Below, piece after piece: positions 54,213-63,202 of a stretch of DNA of 64,000 bases. A program made the translations under genes and the position numbers. This DNA comes from Tianweitania sp. UT-5YL-CI-8 (GTDB lineage: Bacteria; Pseudomonadota; Alphaproteobacteria; Rhizobiales; Rhizobiaceae). How positions within the stretch are numbered: position 1 is the stretch's first letter; each line of letters starts with the position of its first letter. The stretch is from NCBI RefSeq assembly GCF_030010215.1, contig NZ_JASCRR010000001.1:310001-374000 (forward strand), in the 5' to 3' direction. The notes beneath the pieces were generated by a model. It worked only from the letters and a program-made list of their open reading frames with translations, did no database searches and had not been told where the DNA came from.

Positions 54213-54962
54213 ATGCAGGAACAGACCAAGATGATCGAACTCCAGTCCGTCAACAAATGGTACGGCCCCAGCTTCCAGGTGCTGAAGAACTGCAGCCTGA
54301 CGGTTGGCAAGGGCGAGGTGGTGGTGATCTGCGGCCCGTCGGGCTCCGGCAAGTCCACTCTCATCAAATGCGTCAACGCGCTCGAGCCTATCGGAAACGG
54401 TCGCATCACCGTAACCGGCGTGGAAGTCAGCGACCCCAAAACGGATATGCCGAAGCTGCGCTCCAAAGTCGGCATGGTGTTTCAGCATTTCGAGCTGTTC
54501 CCGCACATGACCATCCTGGAGAATTTGTGCGTGGGCCAGGAAAAGGTGCTCGGCCGCAGCCCCAAGGAGGCGTTGGTCAAGGCAAATGCCTTGCTCGAGC
54601 GGGTTGGCCTGACCGACCACGCGAAGAAATATCCGAGCCAACTTTCCGGCGGGCAGCAGCAGCGCGTGGCGATAGCGCGCGCCCTTGCGATGGACCCAGT
54701 CGCCATGCTGTTCGATGAGCCGACATCGGCGCTCGATCCGGAGATGATCAACGAGGTGCTCGACGTCATGGTGGCGCTTGCTCATGAAGGCATGACGATG
54801 ATGGTCGTCACTCACGAGATGGGCTTTGCACGCAAGGTGGCGGACCGTATCGTCTTCATGGATGGCGGCGAGATCGTCGAAATCGGCGGTGGCGACAGCT
54901 TCTTCGACAATCCGCAGACCGAGCGGGCAAAGTCCTTCCTGTCCAAAATTCTCGCCCACTGA
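54213..54962 (+). CDS. amino-acid-type ABC ATPase (GlnQ/HisP family)
   Basis: The 249-residue protein has Walker [10 protein letters not shown], signature [15 protein letters not shown], Walker [16 protein letters not shown] and switch His in [22 protein letters not shown]. These are the standard GlnQ-type sequences. The ATG follows AAGGAGGCGATC, so the 13 longer codons are not used. It completes the three-gene importer; an alcohol dehydrogenase gene follows after 43 bp. Confidence 0.92.
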   Translation: MQEQTKMIELQSVNKWYGPSFQVLKNCSLTVGKGEVVVICGPSGSGKSTLIKCVNALEPIGNGRITVTGVEVSDPKTDMPKLRSKVGMVFQHFELFPHMTILENLCVGQEKVLGRSPKEALVKANALLERVGLTDHAKKYPSQLSGGQQQRVAIARALAMDPVAMLFDEPTSALDPEMINEVLDVMVALAHEGMTMMVVTHEMGFARKVADRIVFMDGGEIVEIGGGDSFFDNPQTERAKSFLSKILAH

Positions 54963-55005
54963 CAAGTCGAACAATCCCCAGCCGGAATTTTAGCGGAGCA
55001 CCGCA

Positions 55006-56181
55006 ATGATCAATCGTGTCCTGATGCCGCGTGAAATCCTCATCGGCGGCGGCAGCCGCTACAGGCTCGGCGATGTCCTGAGATCGCTGAACGTCAGCCG
55101 TCCACTGCTGGTGACCGATCCGACGATGGTCAAGCTCGGCCATGCCGAAGATCTATGCAAATCGTTGGAGCAGAAGGGGCTGACAGCGGGCGTCTTCGCT
55201 GATGTGGTAGAGGACCCTACCGACGTCTCGATCCACGCGCTGGCGGCGCAAATCCAGGCCGGTGGCCACGACGGGCTTGTCGCGCTCGGCGGCGGCAGCG
55301 CAATCGACACTGCAAAAGCCGCGGCAATTGTCGTCACGACGGGTGAGAATCTGCCAGCGCTGAAGGTACCACGTATCGTGGACATCCCGGTCATGCCGGT
55401 GATCGCGATCCCGACCACCGCCGGCACCGGCTCGGAGGTGACAAGAGCCGCCGTGGTAACGGACACGCAGGCCAATGAGAAGATGCTGATCCTCGGAACG
55501 GCGGCGCTGCCGGTGGCCGCCATCGTCGACTACGAACTCACCCTCACCTGTCCTTATCGCGTTACGGTAGACACCGGCATCGATGCCCTGACCCACGCGC
55601 TCGAGGCGCTGGTGAACCGCAACGGCAATGCCCATTCGGACGCTTTGGCGCTTTCGGCACTGAAACTGATCGGCGCCAATCTGGAACGTGCGGCCGAAGA
55701 GCCCAGCAACCATGCCGCGCGCGAGGCAATGATGCTCGGAGCGACACATGCGGGCCTCGCCGTGTCCAACACCTCGACCGCCCTGATTCATGGCCTCAGC
55801 CGGCCGATCGGCGCGTTCTTCCATGTTCCGCATGGCATGTCGAACGCTATGGTCCTGCCGCTGGTCACGCATTTCTCCCTGTCGTCCGCGCCCGACAAAT
55901 ATGCCGCCGCCGCGCGGGCGCTCGGTTTTGCCACCGACGAGGACGAGTTGACGGCGGGCGGCAAGCTCGTCTCGGCATTCGAGGATCTCAATCGGCGGCT
56001 GAAGGTGCCGACGCTCAGGGCGTTCGGCATCGAACGTCAACGTTATATCGATCTCATACCGGAAATGGTGCGCCAGGGACTGGCATCCGGGACTCCCGGT
56101 AACAATCCGCGCATCCCTACAGAGGCGGAAATGAAGCGCCTCTATGAACTCGCCTATGACGGCCTGATTGGATCCGTGTGA
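55006..56181 (+). CDS. iron-containing alcohol dehydrogenase family protein
   Basis: The 391-residue protein has the NAD motif ALGGGSAIDTAKA (94-105) and the metal ligands Asp193, His197, His262 and His276, all of the group III (iron) dehydrogenase pattern. It should interconvert an alcohol and an aldehyde or ketone. It is linked to the ABC genes on the left and precedes an operator on the right. It could act on an alcohol released by the monooxygenase step or on a semialdehyde; maleylacetate-reductase-like activity is a further option. The substrate is unknown. Confidence 0.87.
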   Translation: MINRVLMPREILIGGGSRYRLGDVLRSLNVSRPLLVTDPTMVKLGHAEDLCKSLEQKGLTAGVFADVVEDPTDVSIHALAAQIQAGGHDGLVALGGGSAIDTAKAAAIVVTTGENLPALKVPRIVDIPVMPVIAIPTTAGTGSEVTRAAVVTDTQANEKMLILGTAALPVAAIVDYELTLTCPYRVTVDTGIDALTHALEALVNRNGNAHSDALALSALKLIGANLERAAEEPSNHAAREAMMLGATHAGLAVSNTSTALIHGLSRPIGAFFHVPHGMSNAMVLPLVTHFSLSSAPDKYAAAARALGFATDEDELTAGGKLVSAFEDLNRRLKVPTLRAFGIERQRYIDLIPEMVRQGLASGTPGNNPRIPTEAEMKRLYELAYDGLIGSV

Positions 56182-56245
56182 ACCTTTGACCCGCGTTATT
56201 TTGCGCCTCAAACGAGGCAGGTAACAAGCCCCTTGACACAATAGT

Positions 56246-56260
56246 ATTATGGCATACCAT
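56246..56260. promoter_or_regulatory. operator upstream of the enzyme block
   Basis: These bases are the exact reverse complement of the 15-bp site at 52530-52544. A TTGACA box lies at 56233-56238, and TACCAT inside the operator (56255-56260) has -10 spacing of 16 bp. A second promoter thus probably drives the genes from 56288 onward, under the same GntR protein. Confidence 0.7.
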
Positions 56261-56287
56261 ACTATCAAATTACGTTAGGAGTCTCCC

Positions 56288-56890
56288 ATGTCCGTCCAAA
56301 TCCGCAAGACCCTGCTTCAAGTTGAAACCACGCTGATTGAAGGCGGCAAGTCCGCAGCCATCCCTCTCAAGCTCTTCTCAGCTTTCGCCGTAGTGAAAAA
56401 TCCATGGGCCGGCAAAGGTTTCGTGGACGATCTGAAGCCGGAGATTCACGCGACTGGCCCGGTTCTTGGCGAACTGCTCACCAAGATGATCATCGATGCG
56501 GTGGGTTCGGGCGAAGCCGTTGAAGCCTATGGCAAGGCCGCGGTGGTGGGGCTGGATGGCGAGATCGAGCACGCCTCGGCGTTGATCCACACACTGCGCT
56601 TCGGCAATCATTACCGCAACGCGGTCGGCGCTAAAAGCTATCTGGCTTTCACCAACACCCGTGGCCCGGCCAATGCCCCCATCATGATCCCGCTGATGGA
56701 CAAGAACGACGAAGGCCGGCGCTCGCATTATCTGACAATCCAGACCGCCATTCCCGATGCACCCGCGGCCGACGAAATCGTCGTCGCGCTCGGCGCTTCG
56801 GTGGGCGGACGGCCGCATCACCGCATCGGCGACCGCTATCAGGATCTGAAGGATCTTGGCCAGGACGTTTCCAACCCGGCCGGCGTTTGA
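56288..56890 (+). CDS. PF06684 (amino acid synthesis/DUF1185) family protein
   Basis: The 200-residue protein matches the PF06684 family: RKTLLQVETTLIEGGK, PLKLFSAFAVVKNPWAGKGFVDDLKP, and VGGRPHHRIGDRYQDLKDL at the end. No signal peptide or membrane segment is seen. Despite the family name no synthetic reaction has been shown. In this operon it is the first enzyme-block gene, next to an alpha/beta hydrolase and a flavin monooxygenase. A role in cleaving or isomerising an intermediate is a guess. It is one of the least understood genes of the module. Confidence 0.8.
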   Translation: MSVQIRKTLLQVETTLIEGGKSAAIPLKLFSAFAVVKNPWAGKGFVDDLKPEIHATGPVLGELLTKMIIDAVGSGEAVEAYGKAAVVGLDGEIEHASALIHTLRFGNHYRNAVGAKSYLAFTNTRGPANAPIMIPLMDKNDEGRRSHYLTIQTAIPDAPAADEIVVALGASVGGRPHHRIGDRYQDLKDLGQDVSNPAGV

Positions 56891-56906
56891 GACGTCGAGC
56901 GCGGCG

Positions 56907-57743
56907 ATGCTGATCATGGACACCGACTCCGCCGAGCAGCGCCCGAAGGCCGATCATCGGGCCTTCGAGCGTTTGCGCACCGCTGGCGGAACCGCTTATG
57001 TTTCGGAGGGTGAAGGCGATCCACTGATCCTGATCCACGGCGTCGGGATGCGATTGGAGGCATGGGCACCGCAAATCGCGTACTTCTCCACGACCCGTCG
57101 CGTTATCGCTGTGGACATGCCCGGCCATGGCGGCAGCGAAAAGCTGCCGGAGGGCAGCCGGCTGGAGGATTTTGTCGCTTGGTTCGGCCGGTTCATGGAC
57201 GATATCCAGATCGACGCCGCCACCATCGCCGGCCATTCGATGGGCGCGATGATCTCGGGTGGTGCTGCGGCCACACTGGGAAACCGCATACGCGGCGTCG
57301 GCTATCTCAATGGCGTCTACCGCCGCGACCCGGAGGCAAAGGCCGCCGTGCTTGCGCGGGCGGCTTCGATCAAGAAGGATGGCGTCGACAAGGACGGCCC
57401 GCTTCAACGCTGGTTCGGCGACGATGCCGAAAGCGTGCATGCACGGTCGCTGACCAAGTCCTGGCTGGAAATGGTCGACCCGGAAGGTTACGCGGTTGCC
57501 TACACCGCTTTCGCCGGCGGGGACGAGACCTATGCCGACCGCTGGCCGGACGTCCAGTGCCCCGCTCTGTTTCTAACGGGTTCGGGGGATCCGAATTCAA
57601 CTCCGGAGATGGCGCGTCAGATGGCGGCACTGGCACCCAAGGGTGCCGTCGCCATCGTTGAAGGACACCGCCACATGGTCAATTTGACAGCGCCAGACAC
57701 GGTCAACACTCTTCTGGCGCAATGGCTCAGGAAAAAGGGATAG
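56907..57743 (+). CDS. alpha/beta hydrolase
   Basis: The 278-residue protein has the oxyanion motif ILIHGVGMRLEAW and VDMPGHGGSEK. The nucleophile elbow IAGHSMGAMIS holds Ser111. The late Asp is in TGSGDPNST and the His in EGHRHMVNLTAP. It should hydrolyse an ester, amide or C-C bond of a pathway intermediate. The ATG drawn gives the domain a short N-tail; an ATG three codons later is possible. It sits 16 bp after the PF06684 gene. The pairing with a luciferase-type monooxygenase and flavin reductase recalls RutD/RutA/RutF of uracil degradation, but the sequences are not close enough to assign that. Confidence 0.85.
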   Translation: MLIMDTDSAEQRPKADHRAFERLRTAGGTAYVSEGEGDPLILIHGVGMRLEAWAPQIAYFSTTRRVIAVDMPGHGGSEKLPEGSRLEDFVAWFGRFMDDIQIDAATIAGHSMGAMISGGAAATLGNRIRGVGYLNGVYRRDPEAKAAVLARAASIKKDGVDKDGPLQRWFGDDAESVHARSLTKSWLEMVDPEGYAVAYTAFAGGDETYADRWPDVQCPALFLTGSGDPNSTPEMARQMAALAPKGAVAIVEGHRHMVNLTAPDTVNTLLAQWLRKKG

Positions 57744-57747
57744 CGCG

Positions 57748-58665
57748 ATGACAATCGACCCTCGTGTCTTGAGAGATGCGTTCGGCGCTTTCCCGACCGG
57801 GGTCACCGTTGTCACTACCCGCGACCATGCCGGCAGCCCGATCGGCTTCACCGCGAACTCCTTCACCTCAGTGTCGCTCGATCCGCCCATGCTGCTGGTG
57901 TGCCTGGCAAAGACGTCGCGCAATTTCAGCGTGATGACCAGTACCGCGCGTTTTGCGGTCAACATTCTGTCCGAGACGCAAAAGGATGTTTCCAACACCT
58001 TCGCTCGACCGGTGGAAGATCGTTTTGCCGCCGTCGCATGGAGCGACGCACCGGGCGGCTGTCCGGTCTTCGCCGATGTCGCCGCCTGGTTCGAATGCTC
58101 GATGGATCGCGTCATAGACGCCGGCGACCACGTCATCCTGCTCGGACAGATCACGTCCTTCGCCAATTACGGCCTCAATGGTCTGGGCTACGCACGTGGA
58201 GGCTATTTCACGCCGATGCTCGCCGGCAAAGCCGTATCGGCCGCGGCCGACGGCAATCTCCGGATCGGCGCGGTGGTCGAGCGCAATGGCGAGGTTCTTC
58301 TCATCGGCACGGCCCCGGTATTCCTTCCCTCCTGCGATGCAGGCGCCGACGATCCTGCGGAAGCGCTCTGCGCTTATCTGGAAAAGCTTACTGGACTGCA
58401 GGCCTCACTCGGATTTCTCTATTCGGTCTATGACGACAAAAGCGACGGCCACCAGCACATCGTCTACCGAGCGTTCCTAAGCGACGGAGAGCCGAAGCAA
58501 GGCCGGTTCCTCAATCCTGCGACGGCGGCGGAAAAAGCCAGCGACAAGCCTACCGCAGACATTCTCAGCCGGTTCGCGGTCGAGAGTTCCATCGGTAATT
58601 TTGGCGTCTATTTCGGCAACGAAACCGCAGGAAAAGTCCATTCCGTACCCGTGAAGAGGGCATAG
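57748..58665 (+). CDS. flavin reductase with unusual C-terminal domain
   Basis: The first 160 residues of this 305-residue protein are a flavin reductase domain: LRDAFGAFPTGVTVVTTRDHAGSPIGFTANSFTSVSLDPPMLLVCLAKTS and the late GGYF. This gives reduced FMN or FAD to a partner monooxygenase. The rest (about 168-305) begins IGAVVERNGEVLLIG and contains ALCAYLEKLTGLQASLGFLYSVYDD. It looks like a Nudix fold that has lost the catalytic REXXEE residues. Simple reductases of this family are 160-190 residues, so the extension is extra. It is followed 4 bp later by the monooxygenase. Confidence 0.83.
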   Translation: MTIDPRVLRDAFGAFPTGVTVVTTRDHAGSPIGFTANSFTSVSLDPPMLLVCLAKTSRNFSVMTSTARFAVNILSETQKDVSNTFARPVEDRFAAVAWSDAPGGCPVFADVAAWFECSMDRVIDAGDHVILLGQITSFANYGLNGLGYARGGYFTPMLAGKAVSAAADGNLRIGAVVERNGEVLLIGTAPVFLPSCDAGADDPAEALCAYLEKLTGLQASLGFLYSVYDDKSDGHQHIVYRAFLSDGEPKQGRFLNPATAAEKASDKPTADILSRFAVESSIGNFGVYFGNETAGKVHSVPVKRA

Positions 58666-58669
58666 GCGT

Positions 58670-59710
58670 ATGAAATTCTCCCTTTTCGTCCATATGGAAC
58701 GGCTCGATGCGAGCCAGAGCCACAAGGAACTCTACGAGGAGTTCGTGGCTCTGTGCGAAATCGCTGATAAAAGCGGCATGCATGCCATCTGGACCGGCGA
58801 ACACCACGGCATGGACTTCACGATAGCACCGAACCCGTTCGTCACCATCGCCGACCTTGCGGGCCGCACCAAGAATGTCCGCCTCGGCACCGGCACGGTC
58901 ATTGCGCCCTTCTGGCACCCGATCAAGCTGGCCGGCGAAGCGGCGATGACGGACCTGATTTGCGACGGCAGGCTGGATATCGGCATCGCGCGCGGCGCTT
59001 ACTCCTTCGAATATGAGCGCCTTTTGCCCGGCCTGGATGCATGGGGCGCCGGCCAACGCATGCGCGAACTCATCCCGGCGATCAAGGGCGTTTGGGAAGG
59101 CGACTACGCCCATGACGGCGAGTTCTACCAGTTCCCCGCGACCACGTCGGCGCCGAAGCCGATGCAGGAGCCACATCCGCCGATCTGGGTGGCGGCACGC
59201 GATCCCAACAGCCATGAATTCGCCGTCGCCAATGGCTGCAACGTGCAGGTGACGCCGCTGTGGCAGGGCGACGACGAGGTGGAAACCCTCATAAGCCGCT
59301 TCAACGATGCCTGCGCCAAGAATCCGGGCATCGCCCGGCCAAAAATCATGTTGCTGCGCCACACCTATGTCGGCTCGGATGAGGCGGATGTTGCACGGGG
59401 CGCTCACGAACTGAGCGTCTATTACAACTATTTCTTCGCTTGGTTCAAAAACGAGAAGCCGATCCATCAGGGCCTGATCGAACGCATTCCCAATGACGTG
59501 ATCGCCGCAAACGCCATGCTCTCGGGCGATACGATGCGCAAGAACAACGTCGTCGGTAATGCCGAAGAGGTCATTGCCCGCATCAAGGCCTACGAGGCCA
59601 TGGGTTATGACGAATATTCCTTCTGGATCGACACCGGCATGAGTTTCGAACGCAAGAAAGCCTCGCTCGAGCGCTTCATCGCCGACGTCATGCCGGCTTT
59701 TGCGGAGTAA
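58670..59710 (+). CDS. luciferase-like FMN-dependent monooxygenase
   Basis: The 346-residue protein belongs to the bacterial luciferase-like family: GMHAIWTGEHHGMDFTIAPNPF, LAGRTKNVRLGTGTVIAPFWHPIKLAGEAAMTDLICDGRLDIGIARGAY and PPIWVAARDPNSHEFAVANGC. It needs reduced flavin from the reductase 4 bp upstream. Reactions of the family include C-S, C-N and ring cleavage or aldehyde oxidation. It is not close to the SsuD protein at 3694-4818, which lacks the EHHGMDF block. The product is probably passed to the aldehyde dehydrogenase encoded next. Confidence 0.85.
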   Translation: MKFSLFVHMERLDASQSHKELYEEFVALCEIADKSGMHAIWTGEHHGMDFTIAPNPFVTIADLAGRTKNVRLGTGTVIAPFWHPIKLAGEAAMTDLICDGRLDIGIARGAYSFEYERLLPGLDAWGAGQRMRELIPAIKGVWEGDYAHDGEFYQFPATTSAPKPMQEPHPPIWVAARDPNSHEFAVANGCNVQVTPLWQGDDEVETLISRFNDACAKNPGIARPKIMLLRHTYVGSDEADVARGAHELSVYYNYFFAWFKNEKPIHQGLIERIPNDVIAANAMLSGDTMRKNNVVGNAEEVIARIKAYEAMGYDEYSFWIDTGMSFERKKASLERFIADVMPAFAE

Positions 59711-59714
59711 GCCG

Positions 59715-61178
59715 ATGGAGCAATTCCAACATTATATCGATGGCGCTTTTTCAGATGGCGAAGGCCGGTTTCCGAGCATCGATCCGGCAACCGGCACTCC
59801 GTGGGCCGAGATGCCGGAAGCGCGCGAGGCGGATATCGACCGCGCGGTGGAGGCCGCGCACAAGGCGCTTTACGAGGGCGCCTGGGCAAAAACAACAGCG
59901 ACCCAGCGCGGCAAGCTGCTCTACAAACTTGCCGATCTCGTTGCCGCCAATGCGCCGAAGCTCGCGGAGCTGGAAACCCGCGATACCGGCAAGATCATCC
60001 GCGAGACCTCGGCGCAAATTGCCTATGTCGCCGATTATTATCGCTATTACGCCGGCATCGCAGACAAGATCGAGGGCTCCTATCTGCCCATCGACAAGCC
60101 GGACATGGATGTCTGGCTGCGGCGCGAGCCTGTCGGCGTCGTCGCGATGGTGGTGCCCTGGAACAGTCAGCTTTTCCTGTCCGCCGTCAAGATCGGCCCG
60201 GCGCTGGCGGCCGGTTGTACCATGGTGGTCAAGGCATCCGAGGACGGTCCGGCACCGCTGCTCGAATTCGCGCGCCTGGTCGACGAAGCAGGCTTTCCCG
60301 CCGGCGTGGTCAACATCCTCACAGGCTTCGGTCCATCCTGCGGGGCGGCACTGGCGCGCCATCCCAAGGTGGCTCATATCGCCTTTACGGGCGGGCCGGA
60401 AACAGCACGCCACATCGTGCGCAATTCCGCGGAGAACCTGGCTTCCACTTCGCTGGAGCTGGGCGGAAAATCACCCTTTATCGTCTTTGCCGACGCCGAT
60501 CTCGAAAGTGCCGCCAATGCCCAGGTCGCCGGGATCTTCGCTGCGACGGGACAGAGCTGTGTGGCCGGCTCGCGGCTGTTGGTGGAACGCAGCATCAAGG
60601 ACAAATTCGTCGGTCTGCTCAAGGCCAAGGCGGAAGCGATCCGCATCGGCGGACCGCTGGATATGGCAACCGAGGTCGGCCCGCTGGCAACGAGCAGGCA
60701 GCGCGATCACGTCACGGCACTGGTCGAGCGCTCAGTGGCTGCTGGAGCAAGGCTGGTCACAGGCGGCAAGGCACTTTCCGGCGACGGGTTCTACTATCTG
60801 CCGACCATTATCGACTGTGACGGGGTCGCATCGCCATCGCTTGCCGAGGAGTTCTTTGGGCCTGTGCTTTCCGTCGTGTCGTTCGAAGACGAAGCGGAAG
60901 CGCTGCGGCTTGCCAACGACACGCACTTCGGCCTCGCCTCGGGCGTCTTCACGCAGAGCCTGACTCGCGCCCACCGGATGATCAAGGGCATCCGCGCCGG
61001 CGTCGTCTGGGTCAACACCTATCGAGCCGTATCGCCGATTGCACCGTTCGGCGGTTACGGTCTTTCCGGTCATGGCCGCGAAGGCGGCATGGCGGCTGCG
61101 CTCGATTTCACGCGAACCAAGACCGTGTGGCTCCGGACGTCGGACGATCCGATCCCGGACCCATTCGTCATGCGGTGA
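59715..61178 (+). CDS. aldehyde dehydrogenase
   Basis: The 487-residue NAD(P)-dependent enzyme has VPWNSQLF, the catalytic Glu248 in LELGGKSPFIV and the nucleophile Cys282 in FAATGQSCVAGSR. It matches the broad betaine-aldehyde/gamma-amino-aldehyde class. It should oxidise an aldehyde made by the monooxygenase or the alcohol dehydrogenase to an acid. The ATG lies 4 bp after the monooxygenase stop. An amino-aldehyde substrate would fit the polyamine-type importer downstream, an inference only. Confidence 0.9.
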   Translation: MEQFQHYIDGAFSDGEGRFPSIDPATGTPWAEMPEAREADIDRAVEAAHKALYEGAWAKTTATQRGKLLYKLADLVAANAPKLAELETRDTGKIIRETSAQIAYVADYYRYYAGIADKIEGSYLPIDKPDMDVWLRREPVGVVAMVVPWNSQLFLSAVKIGPALAAGCTMVVKASEDGPAPLLEFARLVDEAGFPAGVVNILTGFGPSCGAALARHPKVAHIAFTGGPETARHIVRNSAENLASTSLELGGKSPFIVFADADLESAANAQVAGIFAATGQSCVAGSRLLVERSIKDKFVGLLKAKAEAIRIGGPLDMATEVGPLATSRQRDHVTALVERSVAAGARLVTGGKALSGDGFYYLPTIIDCDGVASPSLAEEFFGPVLSVVSFEDEAEALRLANDTHFGLASGVFTQSLTRAHRMIKGIRAGVVWVNTYRAVSPIAPFGGYGLSGHGREGGMAAALDFTRTKTVWLRTSDDPIPDPFVMR

Positions 61179-61278
61179 CGGCGGCGCTGCTGTTGCGGAG
61201 CGCGCCCGGAAGACAATCGGCGGTCGGGAGAACGTCGGGACCATAACCATAACAACATCAAGATTGGAGTAAGGGAAC

Positions 61279-62289
61279 ATGAACACGACATACGCATCGG
61301 CGGTGTTTGCCGCAGCGCTCGCATTTTCCACCTCGGCCTTTTCGGCCGAGATCGTCTTCTCCAGTTGGGGAGGCACCACACAGGATGCGCAGAAAGCAGC
61401 TTGGGCGGACAAGTTCACGACCGAGACCGGCACCACGGTGCTGCAGGACGGGCCGACCGACTACGGCAAGATCAAAGCCATGGTCGAAGCCAATGGCGTG
61501 AGCTGGGATGTCGTCGATGTCGAAGGTGACTATGCAGCGCAGGCCGGCAAGAACGGCATGCTGGAAAAGCTCGACTTCACCGTCATCGACAAATCAAAGC
61601 TCGATTCGCGTTTCGTCACCGATTATTCGGTCGGCAGCTTCTATTATTCCTTCGTCATCGGCTGCAACGTCGATGCCGTCGACGCATGCCCGAAGAGCTG
61701 GGCGGACCTGTTCGACACCAAGAAATTCCCTGGCAAGCGCACCTTCTACAAATGGTCGGCTCCCGGCGTAATCGAAGCCGCCCTGCTCGCCGACGGCGTG
61801 GCTGCCGACAAGCTCTATCCGCTCGACCTCGACCGAGCCTTCAAAAAACTCGACACCATCAAGGGCGACATCATCTGGTGGTCTGGAGGCGCGCAGTCGC
61901 AACAGTTGATTGCTTCGGCGGAAGCACCCTTCGGCAGCGTCTGGAACGGCCGCATGACCGCACTCGCGGAGACTGGCGTTAACGTCGAAACGTCGTGGGA
62001 GCAGAACATCACGGCCGCTGACTCGCTCGTCGTGCCGAAGGGCGCGAAGAACAAGGATGCCGCGATGAAGTTCATCGCGTTGGCGACGTCAGCGCAGGGC
62101 CAGGCCGATCTGGCCGCCGCCACCGGCTATGCGCCGACCAATCTCGACTCCGCAGCGCTGATGGACCCGGAAAAGGCAAAGACTTTGCCGGACCAGCAGA
62201 CCGCGAGCCAGGTCAATGCCGATATGAACTACTGGGCCGAAAACCGCGATGCCATCGGCGAACGCTGGTATGCTTGGCAGGCTCAGTAA
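61279..62289 (+). CDS. polyamine-type ABC substrate-binding protein
   Basis: The 336-residue protein has a signal peptide ending AFSAEI and the PotD-like fold: IVFSSWGGTTQDAQKAAWADKFTTETG, DYGKIKAMVEANGVSWDVVDVEGD, CPKSWADLFDTKKFPGKRTFYKW and WNGRMTALAETG. These features are found in binding proteins for putrescine/spermidine and for related organic cations or acids. It is the first gene of a second importer in the same operon. A hairpin at 62303-62318 follows. The cargo is unknown; the presence of two importers suggests related compounds or substrate plus intermediate. Confidence 0.88.
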   Translation: MNTTYASAVFAAALAFSTSAFSAEIVFSSWGGTTQDAQKAAWADKFTTETGTTVLQDGPTDYGKIKAMVEANGVSWDVVDVEGDYAAQAGKNGMLEKLDFTVIDKSKLDSRFVTDYSVGSFYYSFVIGCNVDAVDACPKSWADLFDTKKFPGKRTFYKWSAPGVIEAALLADGVAADKLYPLDLDRAFKKLDTIKGDIIWWSGGAQSQQLIASAEAPFGSVWNGRMTALAETGVNVETSWEQNITAADSLVVPKGAKNKDAAMKFIALATSAQGQADLAAATGYAPTNLDSAALMDPEKAKTLPDQQTASQVNADMNYWAENRDAIGERWYAWQAQ

Positions 62290-62302
62290 CGACCGGCCCG
62301 GG

Positions 62303-62318
62303 GGAGCGGCGACGCTCC
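62303..62318. promoter_or_regulatory. mRNA hairpin after the second binding-protein gene
   Basis: GGAGCG (62303-62308) pairs with CGCTCC (62313-62318) around GCGA, a stable tetraloop form. It lies in the 54-bp gap between the binding protein and its permease, parallel to the hairpin at 53464-53482. Confidence 0.45.
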
Positions 62319-62343
62319 TCCGTCCTCTCAAAGGACGATCGTC

Positions 62344-63201
62344 ATGCCTTCAGTCGTTGCCCTGCCCGAAGTTGCCACGGTAAAGCGGCGCGAATTCCGT
62401 TCTACGCTGCCCGCGTTACTCTTCCTTGCGCTGTTCTTCGTGGTGCCGGTGATAAGCCTTCTTCTGCGCAGCGTCCTTGAACCGCAGCTAGGCTTGCAGA
62501 ACTACGTCGAGTTGCTGGGATCTTCGACCTATTTGAAGGTCTTCTTCAACACCTTCATGGTGTCGGCGGTGGTGACGATCGTGTCACTGACGATTGGATT
62601 TCCGGTCGCCTGGACCTTGGCCATCATGCCGTCGCGCTGGGCCGCCATCGTCTTCGCCATACTGCTTCTGTCGATGTGGACTAATCTTCTCGCACGCACT
62701 TACGCCTGGATGGTGCTCCTGCAGAGGACGGGCCTGATCAACAAGATGCTGATGGGCTTGGGCGTGATCGACAAGCCGCTGGCGCTGGTCAACAACCTGA
62801 CCGGCGTGACGATCGGCATGACCTATATCATGCTGCCCTTCATCATCCTGCCGCTCTACGGCACCATCCGGAAGATCGACCCCGCTATCCTGCAGGCTGC
62901 CGCACTGTGCGGCGCAAATCGCTGGCAGGCGTTGACGCGGGTGCTGCTTCCTCTCACCGTCCCGGGCATGGCCGCGGGCGCGCTGATGGTGTTCGTCATG
63001 TCGCTCGGCTATTTTGTCACGCCCGCCCTTCTGGGCGGCACATCCAACATGATGCTCGCCGAGCTCATCGCGCAATTTGTCCAGTCGCTGGTGAACTGGG
63101 GCATGGGCGGCGCAGCCGCGCTGGTTCTGCTGGTTGTCACGCTTACGCTCTACGCCGTGCAACTTCGTTTCGTCGGCGACGAGAGTGAAGGAGGCCGTTG
63201 A
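62344..63201 (+). CDS. polyamine-type ABC permease (PotB-like)
   Basis: The 285-residue inner-membrane protein has six segments and the EAA loop DPAILQAAALCGANRWQALTRVLLPLTVPG, placing it in the PotB group. An N-terminal segment reads LPALLFLALFFVVPVISLLLRSV. The ATG follows AAAGGACGATCGTC. It forms a dimer with the next permease. The stop is followed after one base by the ATG of that gene. Confidence 0.9.
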   Translation: MPSVVALPEVATVKRREFRSTLPALLFLALFFVVPVISLLLRSVLEPQLGLQNYVELLGSSTYLKVFFNTFMVSAVVTIVSLTIGFPVAWTLAIMPSRWAAIVFAILLLSMWTNLLARTYAWMVLLQRTGLINKMLMGLGVIDKPLALVNNLTGVTIGMTYIMLPFIILPLYGTIRKIDPAILQAAALCGANRWQALTRVLLPLTVPGMAAGALMVFVMSLGYFVTPALLGGTSNMMLAELIAQFVQSLVNWGMGGAAALVLLVVTLTLYAVQLRFVGDESEGGR

Positions 63202-63202
63202 G

